Positions 1-11,640 of a DNA stretch of 64,000 nt are shown here, in pieces. The notes beneath the pieces were generated by a model that was given only the letters and a program-made list of their open reading frames with translations, made no database searches and was not told the DNA's origin. The translations under genes and the position numbers were made by a program. Origin of the DNA: Rosa chinensis (taxonomy: Eukaryota > Streptophyta > Magnoliopsida > Rosales > Rosaceae); contig NC_037089.1 in NCBI RefSeq assembly GCF_002994745.2, positions 77,276,347 through 77,340,346 of the forward strand, read 5' to 3'. Each line of letters begins with the position of its first letter. Within the stretch, counting starts at the first letter, position 1.

Positions 1-123
1 CTTTGGTGCCAAAACTGTTCAAACATTTCTCTCTAAAGGAAAACTCAAATATCTTATCCTCTTCGAATCTCTAATGGTTCTGTTTGGACCCAAAATGAAT
101 ATTTTTGTCTGACAAGGCACGTG

Positions 124-1480
124 TTGGAGAAATTGAGCCAATATCAGTGGCTCAAGCTATATACTGTCGACAAGCTCGAAATATATATTTAGAGGCTAAA
201 TAAAGCCTACTATGGAAGTATGAAAAGTCAACTTTAGCATATTTTCCTACTTCGGCTAGGAGAAACCGAGCTAAACAAGGAAGGAGGGGCGGCAGACTAA
301 CCAAATGAAATCGAAATGAGCTGAAACTTTCCAGATTAATACTAGACATCCCAAGTATCATTTCTTATGAAGAGTGCCAGAGTTAGTTTTAAGTGGAAAG
401 CCTTCAAACAATCAGCCCAATTTTCTATAGAAGCAAAACTGGAAAACTGGACCTGTAAGAGGTCCAGCAGCATTTCCGGCCCAACCACATGGAAATAAAT
501 TCTGAAATTTTACCACAGTAATCTACACTCATGGTGGATAATTTCATATGAAGAAGTCGAAGGCTTATACTGAAGTCTTGTTGGAGAAATAATTGAAGGA
601 ATAAAGGGGCAGAAACTGACCTAAAACCAGCTCAATATTCACATTGTTCATGTTTCCTACCCACATGAAGAAAGCTAGATGCTTTTCTCTTTTTCCTTGG
701 ATATATTTTTCTTCTACAATCTCTTTAATCGATCATCATCACTTCCATGTTTCTGCACCTTCATGCTTTGCTTTCATTTCATCATTTCTCTATCTTTTCC
801 ATATTTTACAAATCACTTTCATACTCCACTTTCATTATTTTTCTTCCACTCATCATTTCACTCTTCTTTTTCTTCCCTATATAAACACCTTCTCCTCTCA
901 TTCTAACACACACATTCACATTCAACAACAACATCTCTAACATGATCTAAGTTTTCTCTAGAGCAACCTCTCTAAGAGCAACTCCTCTCCTTTTCTTTCT
1001 CTTACCGGTGATCACACTCCTAGTCCTAGTCTTCTCAGAAGCCGACTTTCAGTGCCACCAAACCCTCTGTCAAAGTGCTTCGGTCCTAGTCTCCTCGGGA
1101 GCCGACGGTAGTACCGCGACCACAACGGTTACAGAACCAGCCAAGCAAGGGTAACGCCCTAGCAACCCAGCCAAGCTAAAGTCACGCTTTAGCAAGTTCT
1201 CCTCATTTCCCAGTGGTTCTCGCTCTGCTCGATCTACAACATCGAGTATTGATTTGGTGATTTTCAAGAAGCTCAGCAAAAGTCCTCGCCACGAGGCACA
1301 AAGAATCCTACGACGAGGTTGGTGCTCCCCTCGTCCACAATCTCTTGAAAGAAGTCAGGTCAAGGGACACCCCCGACGACCGCACCCGAACGGTGCTGGC
1401 ACGCCCGCGCAGAAAAGAGACTATTGACCAGCTGCAACAAAACTGGAGCCAAACAGGTTCATCATCTCAGCAAACCAACA
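124..1480 (+). mobile_element. Degraded LTR-retrotransposon LTR-like segment
   Basis: The segment opens with TGTTGGAGAAAT, a TG-type LTR start, and the same 12-mer recurs near 580. A TATA box (TATAAACACC, about 880-890) is followed by a pyrimidine- and CA-rich leader. Then comes GC-richer DNA without a long reading frame, with repeated phrases such as CCAGCCAAGC. This looks like the U3-R-U5 layout of a plant gypsy-type LTR. No matching second LTR, primer site or target duplication was found in the window, so the ends are approximate and the class is inferred. Confidence 0.35.
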
Positions 1481-1509
1481 CTAAAGAAACGTTATTGACG
1501 TCGAGAGAA

Positions 1510-2057
1510 AGCTTCTGATATAGCTCCGACACCATGAAGGGGCCGGAATCTGAAGGGAAGAGAACCCGATCATTCCGGTTTCCAGGTGTGGCCGAAAACT
1601 GGAGCTGCGATCAGGTAGGAGGAAAAGAAGGCCGAAGAGCAGAGAGGAGGAAGAGGTAAATAGAAAAGAGAAAGAAATATATATAAAAAAAAAAGAGAAA
1701 AGAGAGTTTAAAAAAAAGAGTAGGAAAAAAAAACAGAGAACAAATTAAAAAAATATAGAAAAAAGAGTTTTAAAAAAAAGTAGGAATAAAAAAGAACAAA
1801 TTAAAAAAATAGAGAAAAAAGAGTTAAAAAGGAAAAAAAGAGTTTTTTTTTGTCAGTAAGGGTAAAATAGTCATTTTACTGTTAAAATAGTGTCACGTCA
1901 GCAAGATAACATACTTTTTAACTGAAAATTGACGGCAGAGACTTTTTTGGTGAAATTGGAAAGTTCAGGGAATTTTTAGGTAAAATTGAAACGTCAGGGA
2001 CTGAAACGTCGAGACCCTATAAATATTGAGAGTAAACAGTATTTTGTCCTTTTTATT
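1510..2057. mobile_element. Purine-rich tract and MULE-like terminal sequence
   Basis: Positions 1640-1850 are an imperfect A/G-rich tract built of repeated AAAAAGAG-like words. The following 200 bases contain short phrases common at the ends of plant Mutator-like and Pack-MULE elements (GGGTAAAATAGTCATTTTAC, CAGGGACTGAAACGTC). The partner end was not found in the window, so this is probably a broken element. Low-confidence assignment from sequence style only. Confidence 0.25.
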
Positions 2058-2077
2058 AATTAGTATGCTAGAAACAA

Positions 2078-2287
2078 ATGTTCCAAGTAGTATTCACGAT
2101 AGTGAAACACTACAATTTTATGCAGGATGCAGAGGATCCGACTAAGATGCAGCGGCTGGGGAACAAACAATTGTTAGCTCAAAACGTTGATTACGCAATT
2201 GATATGTTTCTAATCTATGTGCTGACCTTGTCAATTTTCCCCGGATTCCTATCAGAAGATACGGGATCTCACAGTTTGGGTACATGG
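2078..2287 (+). pseudogene. Equilibrative nucleoside transporter (ENT) gene fragment
   Basis: The frame encodes about 69 residues resembling the middle of plant ENT3-type nucleoside transporters. These are multi-pass membrane proteins that move nucleosides across the plasma membrane. The diagnostic stretch is a transmembrane helix followed by TLSIFPGFLSEDTGSHSLGT, a well-conserved ENT motif, preceded by a hydrophilic loop (KQLLAQNVDYAID). A splice-donor-like GTATGT directly follows the conserved part (about 2287). No exon for the remaining roughly 350 residues is visible on either side, and the flanks are transposon-like. I read it as a captured or deleted gene fragment, not a working gene. 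Family assignment is fairly confident; activity is very unlikely. Confidence 0.6.
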
Positions 2288-2747
2288 TATGTCCTCATTC
2301 CTCAAACATACCCAATAACTTTTGCACCTTGGTTGTTAAAACTAAATTCATTGAATACTATGATATACTTATTACTCCATCTTCCAACCTAAAACCCTTA
2401 AAATCATTCTTTTAGCAAATTCAAAGGGATTCCAGCAACATATTAAGATCAATAACCAACCCTCTGATTAATTTTGATGGAGGAGAGTCGGACAGACCTA
2501 CTAATAAGAGAGCAACATCATGTGATTTTGATTCATTCTTCTTCTCATAGTTGAAGATATAAATAAAAGTAAAGTAACAGATTATTGTATCTCATGTTCA
2601 CCGGTATTTTGGTAAAAATAAGAAGGTCTACTTAGCTATTCAAGTATTCTAAAAGGTAAATTAGAGGTGTATTAAGTATGAGAGGTCCAAATAGCAAATT
2701 TGGAGATTCAACTAGAATCACCCTTTATCTAGCCGTCTATTTCAATT
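2288..2747. other. Intergenic; partial inverted-repeat element end
   Basis: No gene is seen. Positions about 2660-2731 (GAGAGGTCCAAATAGCAAAT ... AATCACCC) match the right end of the element at 2748-4144, so a truncated relative sits beside it. Confidence 0.45.
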
Positions 2748-4144
2748 GGGGTGGTTCTATTCAGACCTCCCAATTTGCTATTTAGACTTCCTCAAATTTT
2801 TGTAAAAATTTATTTCCTACTTTACCCCTTCTACAATTTTTTTTTTTTAAATGATTCTTTTATTTGTGTTCTCCTCAATAGAGTAAATATGCATTACAAT
2901 CATAAATCAGTGTTCAAGCCAATAATATAAACTGGGGATGAACAATCAACCATAGTGCAATACGTTTCAATCAATGCCTCAACCAAGACTCTGACAGTGC
3001 CAAAGAAGAAGAAACTACTAATGCTGCAACTAAGACCTATACTGGTCTGTGAAAGAGTTTAACTGTCATATTATGGTCGAAAAGTACTTCCCCTTGCCAC
3101 ATTATTGAACTGGAACATAGAGGTTTTGTATAAGCGCAGGATACATTAATGTGTTGAAATGCTTCAAATTTGGAGTAAAAGATCATGCCATATAGAAACA
3201 CTCATGTATATACATAGCCCTGTTCATCCACTGCCACTGTATTAACAAAGAAACTAAATAATTAAACGAGGAACACAAAATAACACAATCACAGAGGAGC
3301 AAACAGAGCAATAGGGCAGGCATCATATATGATGCCTGTATGGTTTGTTCCACAAGCGACTTTACAATGGTTTCCCCAGCTAGAGAACCTATTGCTTTAG
3401 GGCGTGGTTGAGCTTCATAAGCAAGCCTCACTGAGCTGTCCTTTAGTGTTATGCTGCAAGAAAATCCAGCATTTATCTCAAACTTCACATCAAAAGCATA
3501 TCTGTTAAATTAATACCACTAATGGAGAAGGGCCATACACTTAATAACTTAATTTGCCACCAGATAACTCAATAAAACAAATAGCAGGGAATATCCATGA
3601 AAGTCAGCACTGTCTAAAGATAAAACGGAGTAGCCATAGTCATTGATTGCTAGTTCTTGATTCTGAGATTGAATTGGGACTCAACAGTGCAAGTATGTAG
3701 CTGGGTTGAGATTCAAATTGATGGCTTGCCAAATCCAAATCCATATTTATATAGATTGAAAAGAACCATACCCGGAGAAAAGCATGATGAATTAGGTCTT
3801 GTTGAGCTTTGTGTTTTCTGGGTTTGAGTCATTTTGATTTTGATGACTTCTTTTCTCGTTTTGCTGCTAAGAAGGGAGGTTTAATTGGGTGCTTGGGTAC
3901 AATGCCAAATATCGATTCTAATCTTATTTCAAGTCGATCTCATCGCTGGGAAAGATCAAATAGTCGAGTAAATTGAACTGGAAAGGAAGATCATCTATAG
4001 GGATGGGAACACGAGTACGACTGTGCTGCAACAATCAGATCTTTCTTCTCTTCTCATTTTTAGGGTGGGTAAAATAAGAATTAAAATTTTAGAAAAATTA
4101 TAGGAGGTCTAAATAGTAAATTGAGAGGTCTAACTAAATCACCC
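2748..4144. mobile_element. Non-autonomous inverted-repeat DNA transposon, 8-bp TSD
   Basis: The left end GGGGTGGTTCTATTCAGACC and the reverse complement of the right end GGGTGATTTAGTTAGACC are imperfect inverted repeats. Similarity extends about 50 bp through CAATTTRCTATTTAGAC. TTTCAATT flanks both sides (2740-2747 and 4145-4152), giving an 8-bp target duplication typical of hAT elements. No transposase is visible. The interior contains an exon-like segment on the minus strand (separate entry). Confidence 0.7.
3183..3488 (-). pseudogene. Unidentified exon-like reading frame inside the element
   Basis: A minus-strand frame of up to 101 codons lies inside the inverted-repeat element. A good splice acceptor (TTTTCTTGCAG) ends at 3454. 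It is followed by a non-repetitive, ordinary-looking peptide containing ITLKDSSVRLAYEA and PKAIGSLAGETIVKSLVEQT, then a hydrophobic cysteine- and leucine-rich stretch that may be read-through into an intron. I do not recognise the family. Its position suggests a captured host exon, but this is inference. Confidence 0.3.
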
Positions 4145-4152
4145 TTTCAATT

Positions 4153-5039
4153 GATGCAAGTATATGTCAGTACAATGAATATTTTCTCTCATGTTCGACA
4201 TATATTTTTGATTTCAAGAACGAGAGAACCTACTTATATATGAGATGAGACTTACTTGATCCATTTTAAATAATTACCTGCAAGCTGACAATTAAAATAG
4301 CCTAATTGGATTTGATTAAGCTATTCATGAATCACTATCCTTGTACAAATTGAAAAGAGCTTCCAAATTTAAAGTGCATTTGCATTAAACAACTCATGAA
4401 CTTCTTCTTGGACGCATTGCCCATATTCCATTTGTCCTAGAGCGTTTAACTTGTGACAAACATCCATCCGCAATTCACTCTCTACTCCCTAAAACATGTG
4501 AAACTACTCAAACCAAAAATTACGTTAATTAATTCTTCTTAAACCTCATAAAAAAAACAAGCTCTTTCACTCTCAGGCTATTATAATCCCAAATTTTGAG
4601 CATCTTCTTGGTCCAAGAGTTTGCATTTACTACGCGACCAACATACCCAGTTTTCTTCCTCCTGGGAATCAGGTATCCATCAACCTCAAGAATTTGTTAT
4701 TAATGGCCATTGGGTTCTCAATTCCTAATGATTTATCATAAATGCACCTCCACAAAATCTTCACCACCCTCAATGGAGTAAATAACCTTCTGGGTTTTGG
4801 CCAAAACGCAATGTTTAAGAAATGCAACGAGTAAAAAATAAAAAGATCTCTTCCCTGTTGTAGTACTAATTACTAAACAATGTCCGAAACTGGAACGAGC
4901 TGAAAATTTACAGTAGGGCAGTGCAAAATGACAAAAACAACCCAATCGCCCGCTTTGTCTACTAGCATCACGTGAAACACCCGACAGGGACTACCCAAAA
5001 AATGTTGAGAACCCAGAGGAGGCTCTGCCTCTGATTCCC
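4153..5039. other. Intergenic, 3' side of the GPI-anchored protein gene
   Basis: AT-rich DNA with no convincing reading frame. The 3' untranslated region of the minus-strand gene that ends at 5040 must lie in its right part. Confidence 0.5.
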
Positions 5040-6234
5040 CTAAACAAACAGAGAAACCAAAACCGTGATTAGGGGCACAACCGGAAACAAAGACACCGAC
5101 GCCGGCGATGACGACTTGTCAAACTGCAAGGAATCAACGGCCAGCGGCATGTTCTCCTGGTCCGGGCTGCACGTGTTCTCGTGCGGCGGGTGAGCGCTGT
5201 ACATTATGGCGCGCAACACGGCGGAGACGGTCGGAATGTGGGCCGTCTTGTTCTTCGCCAGCAGCCACGTCAGCCCCATGAGCTGGCAGTCCCGGTCGAA
5301 CATCTTGCCCGCCCTCTCGCTCGTGCTCTTGTCCCTCGTTGTTCCGTTCTTGCTCGTCCCGCCCTTCAGCTGTAAATACCAACCGCAACAAAGGGCATTC
5401 TCGTCAAACAAACTAACGATATTTCTTTTCCGGACTTGGAAACAAGATAGAACAAGGAAATGTGTGGGGTCGTTTTCCAGTTCCCCCCCCCCCCCCCTCC
5501 ACAATCGCTTTCAATCCTATTCTTATGCCTTGTCTATGTGACTATGTGACAATTAACGTACACCAGGTATGTAACTATATTAATTATGAAAAGACGAAAC
5601 TGACCTTCTGGAGGGCGCCGAAGCATTTGGTGCAGCCAGTGTAGGAAGAGTTACGGCAGTTCCTTTCGAGATTCTTGACCGCGGCGGTTGGGGTGGCGTT
5701 GCGGAACCCGGAGACGTTGAACGCCGCCGGACAGCTGAGGGAGCTGATCTGGTGGAGCCTGATCCCACAGAAGCAGAGAATGGCGTCACACGTGGCGTTC
5801 GGCTGTGGGATCCGGATGTTTCGGCTGAGGAGCGAGGTCTGGAGAGAGTTCACGCACTTCTGCGCGTCGTCCGGCATCATCGGAAGGTCGCCGCCGGCGG
5901 AAGGAGCCGGAGCGGAGGAGATTTCCAGAGCTGACCTGGCGTGAGCGGCGAAGAGCCAGGCGGCGAGGACTGGGCAGCATCGGCTGCGGTCGAGGTTTCG
6001 GCCGCAGGCCTCGTTGACACCGCCGAAGAGCTCGGCGGAGAGGTCAAGGCGGCAGGTCTGGGCCTGGGTTTGGACCGGGTAGGCCGGGACCGTGTTTGGG
6101 CTGGAGTACTCGCCTGGCTTGAGAGGCTGGCCGTGACCGGTTACCGGCTCGGCGAGTAAACCGGCTCGGGAGATGTGGAGGGTTGACAGAAGCAACAAAA
6201 TGAGGAGCGTGAAAGTGAACGGAAATGATGGCAT
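5040..6234 (-). CDS. GPI-anchored SPARK-domain protein, At4g28100-like
   Basis: Two exons, 6234-5605 and 5369-5040, join in phase 0 with GT (5604-5603) and AG (5371-5370) splice sites, giving 319 residues. Residues about 1-24 form a hydrophobic signal peptide. The middle is cysteine-rich (motifs CRLDLSAELFGG, SRCCPVLAAWLFAAH, CFCGIRLHQ, CTKCFGAL), matching plant uncharacterised GPI-anchored proteins of the At4g28100/At1g61900 type. Exon 2 carries MFDRDCQLMGLTWLLAKNKT and a C-terminal Ser-rich linker followed by a hydrophobic tail, as expected for GPI attachment. The predicted location is the outer face of the plasma membrane or the wall. The molecular role is unknown; related SPARK domains occur in some receptor-like kinases. 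The length suits the family and no defect is seen. The intron contains a run of 15 C. Confidence 0.9.
5483..5497 (+). repeat. C15 homopolymer in the intron
   Basis: A run of 15 cytosines lies within the single intron of the GPI-anchored protein gene. Its length is likely to be variable or unreliably sequenced. Confidence 0.9.
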
Positions 6235-7625
6235 TGTTGACTACACAGAGGGAGAGAGTGCTTGGTTTCACGAGAAAAACAATAGTGGATTCGTGCAGCG
6301 AGGTTAAAGTTTGTAGCTTTATCCGAGGAAGATGAAATGATTTTAGCTAGGGTTAAAAAAAGAGAAGATAAAGGCTTTGAATCTTTTGCTTTTTGGAAGC
6401 TTTGGTGTTTCAAGGAGACAACTTTTAAGCTTCTCTGGAATTATGAATGGTGAAAAGGTGAAAAGCAGGAAAAGAGAGGTACTGAAATATTCAAAGCAGA
6501 GATTTGATATGCTGGTAATAGTGCTAATTTGTTTGGGTTTGAGTGCTAAGCTTCTGCAACTGTGAAATGTCTCTTCCTCCTCCTCAAAACCCAAAACAAA
6601 GCAAGAGCCAAAAGGTTGAAGAAAACTGTGGGTAGAAGATGAAAATGGGAGAGAGCCCAGGCCAGAAGCGAAGAAGGGTTTATCTCTTGTGTCTCCTACT
6701 GTAAATGAAATGATGGGTTTTGGTTTTGGGTGGGTTTACGATCCAGATGAAAAGGAAAGGTTAGGTCTTTGCCTTGTGCTGACTGAGAGATCTCTCTGGG
6801 ATTTATGCACACTAATCAGTCTCCTCTAGTGCCTAAAACACAAACCAAAGTAAGCACTACTGTAATTGAAAATTATTCGTTAAAAAATTAGTACTTTTGG
6901 ATTCAATAATTCAAATGAAAAGGGTAAACTGGGTTTTGGAGGGGTCCATGGGAAATGTATAAGATATTGGTTTGGTAGAACCGTAGAAGGTAGAACTGGC
7001 TTTTGTATGATGAGAAACGGCTGTGTGGAGATTTGTCAGCTTATGGTGTCCTTTTCTTTTTTATTCTCTCTAATCCTCCTCAATCTCAACGCACCCTCTC
7101 CCTTCTCTGATATGAAAGTTGCCTCCTTTCTTTCATTTTTTTAGTGAAAAAGAAAGAGAAGGGGTTAAACTTTTCGGTATTGAAACTTGTGAATGGAAAA
7201 GGGTAACGTTGGGTGCAGCTTTGGAATGGGAAACGAGGGCATCCTAGGGATTTGACATCTTCTGTGTTGAACTGATTCAAGCAAGCACCATATGCGTGAC
7301 TTGAGCGTGTGGCCATTTACTGGTTTTATTTAGAGGTATAGCTTCTTTCTCCAGTCTGTGACAAAAGTTTAGTCTGCGTGACAGCCATAGCACCCAGCTT
7401 TCCAAAATTGGCTTTCAATTTCAAAAGATAACATAAACTATTACACATAATGGCTCATTGAGAGAAAGAAGGGGAAGTAAGGGCAAGGTTCATATGGAAT
7501 GGTATCCCTCCAAACTATCAAAGAGTGTTTTACCGGTTCCCTCAAGATATTGAGACTGGAAAATGTCCAAAATGGTGTCAATGAGCTTCAAGATTTGAAG
7601 AAGGGTGATTTTTCTTGAAAATGTA
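6235..7625. other. Intergenic, promoter side of the GPI-anchored protein gene
   Basis: This 1.4-kb stretch is upstream of the minus-strand gene starting at 6234. Several short overlapping frames are present, but none resembles a known protein. No transposon ends were recognised. Confidence 0.5.
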
Positions 7626-7633
7626 GTGTTTCG

Positions 7634-8777
7634 TAGGGCTGGCCTCGGGTCAGTGTTGCCATTTCCGGTATAAGAACCGAAATTGATTACTGCATCTCGG
7701 TTCGGGTTTGACAGTTTCCAGTTTTGGAACCGAGATGAAACCAAACTGACCATGCTCGGGTCGGTTCCTCGGTTTGTCGGGTTCATTTTCTTGATTTACA
7801 AAATGTTGGATTGTTACCAAGTGTCCGGTGTGGGCCTTGGATTGTTATATTGGCCAAGTCTCTAATATGAGACTTGTGTCCCAATTTCCAATGTGGGAAT
7901 TGGATTGTTAATTAATTTCACGTGGAGACATAGAGTTAGGTTGCACATGAGGGGGCGTGTTGGAGAGGAAAGATCCCACATTGGAAAAGTGACAAATAAA
8001 ATATAACTTATAAGTGGGTGGATCTCACCCAATTGTACCGAGGCCTTTTGTGATTAAAACCCAACACCTATCGGGTGGTTAAGTTGGGACAATATCGGTA
8101 CAATGGTGGGCCACAAGGCACGCTTTTCGCTGTTTAACACAAAATACCAGAATTGAGCTTGTTTCTGAGTTTCTGACCTGCTTTCTATTTCTGGTGCAAT
8201 ATGCAAAAATCAGCACAGTACCAGCCTTCAGTTTCCCAGCACAGGTTGCAGATTTTTCAAAAGAGCTAGCTTCACCTTCGGCCATGATTTGAGAATTGAA
8301 ATGATGAAATTGAAGACCAGAATAGATTTGAAGAATTTGGAATAGAAATTGATTGATTCTGTGTTTCGGTGTTTGGAACAGAAGAGAAGAATAGAAATTG
8401 TCAAATTGATTTCCATGCTCAACTGAATCAATCGAACAGAAGGTTTTGGATTTGGTCAAGCTTGAGAAGTTTTGGTCGAGGTTTGGGGAGGTTTTGGTCG
8501 AGGTTCTGAGGTTTTTGATCGAAGACTGATCTAATTTGGGGGCGGAAATTGTTTAGGTTTAGGTATAATTGAGAGCAGCATGTGTATATTACATAAGAGA
8601 ATCGGTTCCTCAGGTCTTTTTGCTTTTCCATAACTAAGAACAGAAACCAAACGGAGTTCTCTTCATTTGGTTCGGTTCAGAACAGAAACCGAATACTTCA
8701 GTCTAAGAACCGCATCGCACCGAACCGATCGGTTCGGTTCAGTTTTCTTGTTTTTAGATTTAAAAATCCCAACCCTA
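7634..8777. mobile_element. Non-autonomous hAT-like element
   Basis: The left end TAGGGCTGG and the reverse complement of the right end TAGGGTTGG form a short terminal inverted repeat of hAT type. Flanking 8-mers GTGTTTCG (7626-7633) and GTATTCCG (8778-8785) agree at 6 of 8 positions, consistent with an old target duplication. Both subterminal regions are rich in GGTTCGG/CCGAACC words, as in many plant hAT derivatives. No transposase was found. Confidence 0.5.
7804..8066. mobile_element. LTR-like segment within the hAT-like element
   Basis: The segment starts TGTTGGATTG and ends AACCCAACA, so its termini are TGTTGG...CCAACA as in a short LTR. The interior phrase CCCACATTGGAAAAGTGACA is of a kind common in small plant copia LTRs. 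No target duplication is visible at these exact ends, so the limits may be wrong or the copy may be a solo or recombined LTR. Confidence 0.35.
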
Positions 8778-8785
8778 GTATTCCG

Positions 8786-10445
8786 GACTAGGTAAATTTT
8801 AGAATCCACAACCGTTAGTTTAGTTACTATTTGAAATTTACCTCATACAATGAGTCAAATGTCTCTCGAATCTATAATTTTAATATTTCGAAACATTAGA
8901 ACACCGGGCTGTTTTTGCATCTATATATTCCCTTGGTTACTGAGGACAAATTAGCAGAAACTGCCCAAATAGCTAGGTTCCATATGCATCACAGAAAAAA
9001 CAGTGTGGGAGTTGTCAAATTATAGGAGTTATATACGTTTGGAGTTGGATTATAGAGACGAGACAAACAAAAAGCGTCAATCAAGAACAAATTATTCCAA
9101 CCAAAAGTTCCTTTAGGAAAAGCTCCACACTCCTTTCTTTATCTTCATTTTTAAACACTCTTTGTTTGGTTTCTGGTATTGCGATGGCTCAGGGGTCCCC
9201 CCCATTTGAAAAATGTAGAGGAAAAAGAAGGATCACAACAACTGCTCCTACGACTACATAAGCTGTAAGCAACAACAACCCAATTTGGTCCTTGAGAAAC
9301 GCCATGGAGGACCCTAAGAAAGGGCAGTATGACCCCATTGTAATGGGATGGACTTTTGTGTATCATGCTACTATGTATGATTTTCAACCAGAGATGTTAT
9401 TATATAGAAAAGATTGGGTTGGAAGGAAGAAGATGACTGTTGCAAAAGTGCTTAGGCTAATTGATCATCGAGCTTGGAAAAGTAGGAAAGGAAAAGCCTA
9501 AAAAGTGTAATCATGGAGTTGCAAAATCCAAATTATTGGACAAAATTTTTGTATACTGCTTGTACGGCTGTCGGGGTAATGGTATTACCTGTACATGGTT
9601 GATTGCAGGGGTAAAGGGGACTATTGGATTGTGAATGTTGCATGCATATAACAAGCATATGAGTGCCCCATCTCATCAGATGGATTCAACGTGCATCTTA
9701 TGAGTGCCAAAAAATGTTGGAACGATTGAGTTGCACATACACGTTATAACAATTTCTTGATCCTTTCGGATTTTGGCCTCTTGCCTTCTTATATCTGCGA
9801 TGAATCTGTGTAACAGAGGTACATTACTAATATAGCAAAGGTGTCAATCGGGCCAAATAAGGATTGGACCTCGAGTTCAAAGGCCGAAGGGTGCTTAAGG
9901 CCATCGGTCAACACCTTAATAATTAAAAGATGATGAGTATTTAAATTTAGATTTCTTTATTTAGTCAATTAATTACTTACTCACACTACTAGAAAAACTA
10001 GTCATTCCACATAGATGAAATTCACATAGATATTCACACGGAAATAATTCGATATGAGAAACACTCCAATGCACACATTGATCAATTGTGTTTAACTATC
10101 TTTACATTTATATCAAATGTAGGAGAACAATGATGTAGTACATAAATCCAAATATTAGCACAACATAATAAGACATCAATTGACAATCAAAATAGGACTT
10201 TTGGGCGACTCTAAAGTAGTTGTTAGCATGTCTACGCGGTCACATATGGCTTTAAGATTCTTAATTTGTTCTTGAAGGCACGATATAGCAATGGCTTAAA
10301 GCCTCCAAAGACTCCTCCCTTGTGTGTTATCTCTACCGCTATTGCGGTGTTCTTTGCTGGTGGTCATTAGCAGGAACTGGATTCTTATTTCAGGAAGTGG
10401 GATTCTTTTAAAACTTTTACTTAGGTAGCTTCTTCTTCTTCTTGT
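8786..10445. other. Intergenic
   Basis: Mostly AT-rich DNA. A short minus-strand frame at 9303-9193 could encode about 36 residues with one hydrophobic, membrane-like stretch (TAYVVVGAVVVILLF). A plus-strand frame at 9292-9501 overlaps it. Neither is recognised and neither is called a gene. Confidence 0.4.
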
Positions 10446-10585
10446 TTTTTTTTTTTTTTTGATTATGGACAATAGTGTAACTACCCCACCCAACCTCACT
10501 CCTGATGTCAGTGAGATTTGAACTCATGACCTCCACGGTGTTAGTTAGACTAGCTAATCAGCAAGCCACAGTTCACCGACTTATT
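10446..10585 (-). mobile_element. tRNA-derived SINE-like copy
   Basis: Read on the minus strand, an approximately 125-bp body contains GAGTTCAAATCTC, which resembles a pol III B box. It ends in an oligo(A) tail (plus-strand T run about 10447-10460). The phrase around GACATCAGGAGTGAGGTTGG resembles plant SINE 3' bodies. The A box and target duplication are not clear. Confidence 0.45.
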
Positions 10586-10822
10586 TAGGTAACTTTAGTA
10601 GACCTAGGATTGACTATTCTTTTTTCTAGCTCTTTATTCTACTAAGATATTATTGACGATCTCATTTATTGTGCACTAATCTCATAATTAAGAATTTATT
10701 GTAAGAGAATTCATGTTTCTAAATGCAAGAGAATGCTTAAACATAAATATAACTCTTTTTGTTTTTGTACATTTTAAATAAGTAAATGTTTCATTAATAA
10801 ATGAAAAATTAAATTATAAAAG

Positions 10823-11640
10823 TTTTTTTTTTTTGAAGGGGTTTGGAACCCAGCTTAACTGGGAAGCTCAGTCTCACGCCCGATTCCATTTATTGAATTA
10901 AAATTATGCAACGGGAGGACATAAAACCTAAACACGTGCAACAGAAGAACAATTACAATAATCCTTTTAGAGACTTAAAGAACATCCTGAATAATAGTAG
11001 AAGTCTCATCTAACTAAACATCATCGATATGAAGTAAATTAGCAAGGTGTGCAAGCCTATGTGCAACACCATTTGCTTCACGGTAAATATGTCATATTTT
11101 CGCTAATTGAAAAAGTAGTTAGATACTCCTCACAATCATCAGAAACCCAACTTGCCTTCGAGAAATTTTTCTCCTCACTCTTGAGTGCAGCAATCAGAAA
11201 GGTAGAGTCGCTCTCAATTTCTATTTTCGTCCAACCTTGGTGTATACTATGAAGAAGATCAGCTCTGCACACCTCAACTTCCATATTAATAACTAAGTGT
11301 GCATGCAGAAAAAGTCTAGCAATAGCTACAATACAACTTGCCCAAATCATCTCTAACTACCACCCCAATACCCCCAACATCACTATCAGCTCTATAAGCA
11401 CCATCGATGTTGATTTTCAGTCTACCACACGGAGGGCATTTCCATTTAGTCGACGGACGCTTCTTTTTACTAGTAGCTTTCGGATGATGTTTCTGAAAGT
11501 TCATATTTAGGCTTATAATAATGAGTTTCAAGATACATTTGGGTATAGAAACGGGCTTCAAGCCATGTTTGATCTATAGATCGTCTCCAAGCATCTCAAC
11601 CCAATGTTAGGCACAAGGCCTTTCACAGTCACATCTCTCC
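10823..11640 (-). mobile_element. LINE remnant with RNase H domain
   Basis: Two adjoining minus-strand frames (11561-11316 and 11350-11078) together give an RNase H fold of the kind found at the C terminus of plant LINE polyproteins. Visible features are LKINIDGAYRADSDVGGIGV with the first catalytic Asp, an acidic MEVEVCRADLLHSI helix, KIEIESDST with another catalytic Asp, and a C-terminal REANGVAHRLAHLA. In the last of these the usual Ala-Asp has become Ala-His. A frameshift separates the halves. The 3' end carries an A tail (plus-strand T run 10823-10834). Reverse transcriptase and endonuclease are absent. It is a dead 3' fragment. Confidence 0.7.

Noticed and set aside
644..940. 98-codon plus-strand open frame, rich in Phe, His and Ser
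   Set aside because: It lies in the pyrimidine-rich promoter and leader part of an LTR-like segment, has no domain, and overlaps a similar frame; base composition explains it.
5206..5541. Open frames on the plus strand opposite the GPI-anchored protein gene
   Set aside because: They are shadows of a GC-rich gene on the other strand and cross its intron; no recognisable protein.
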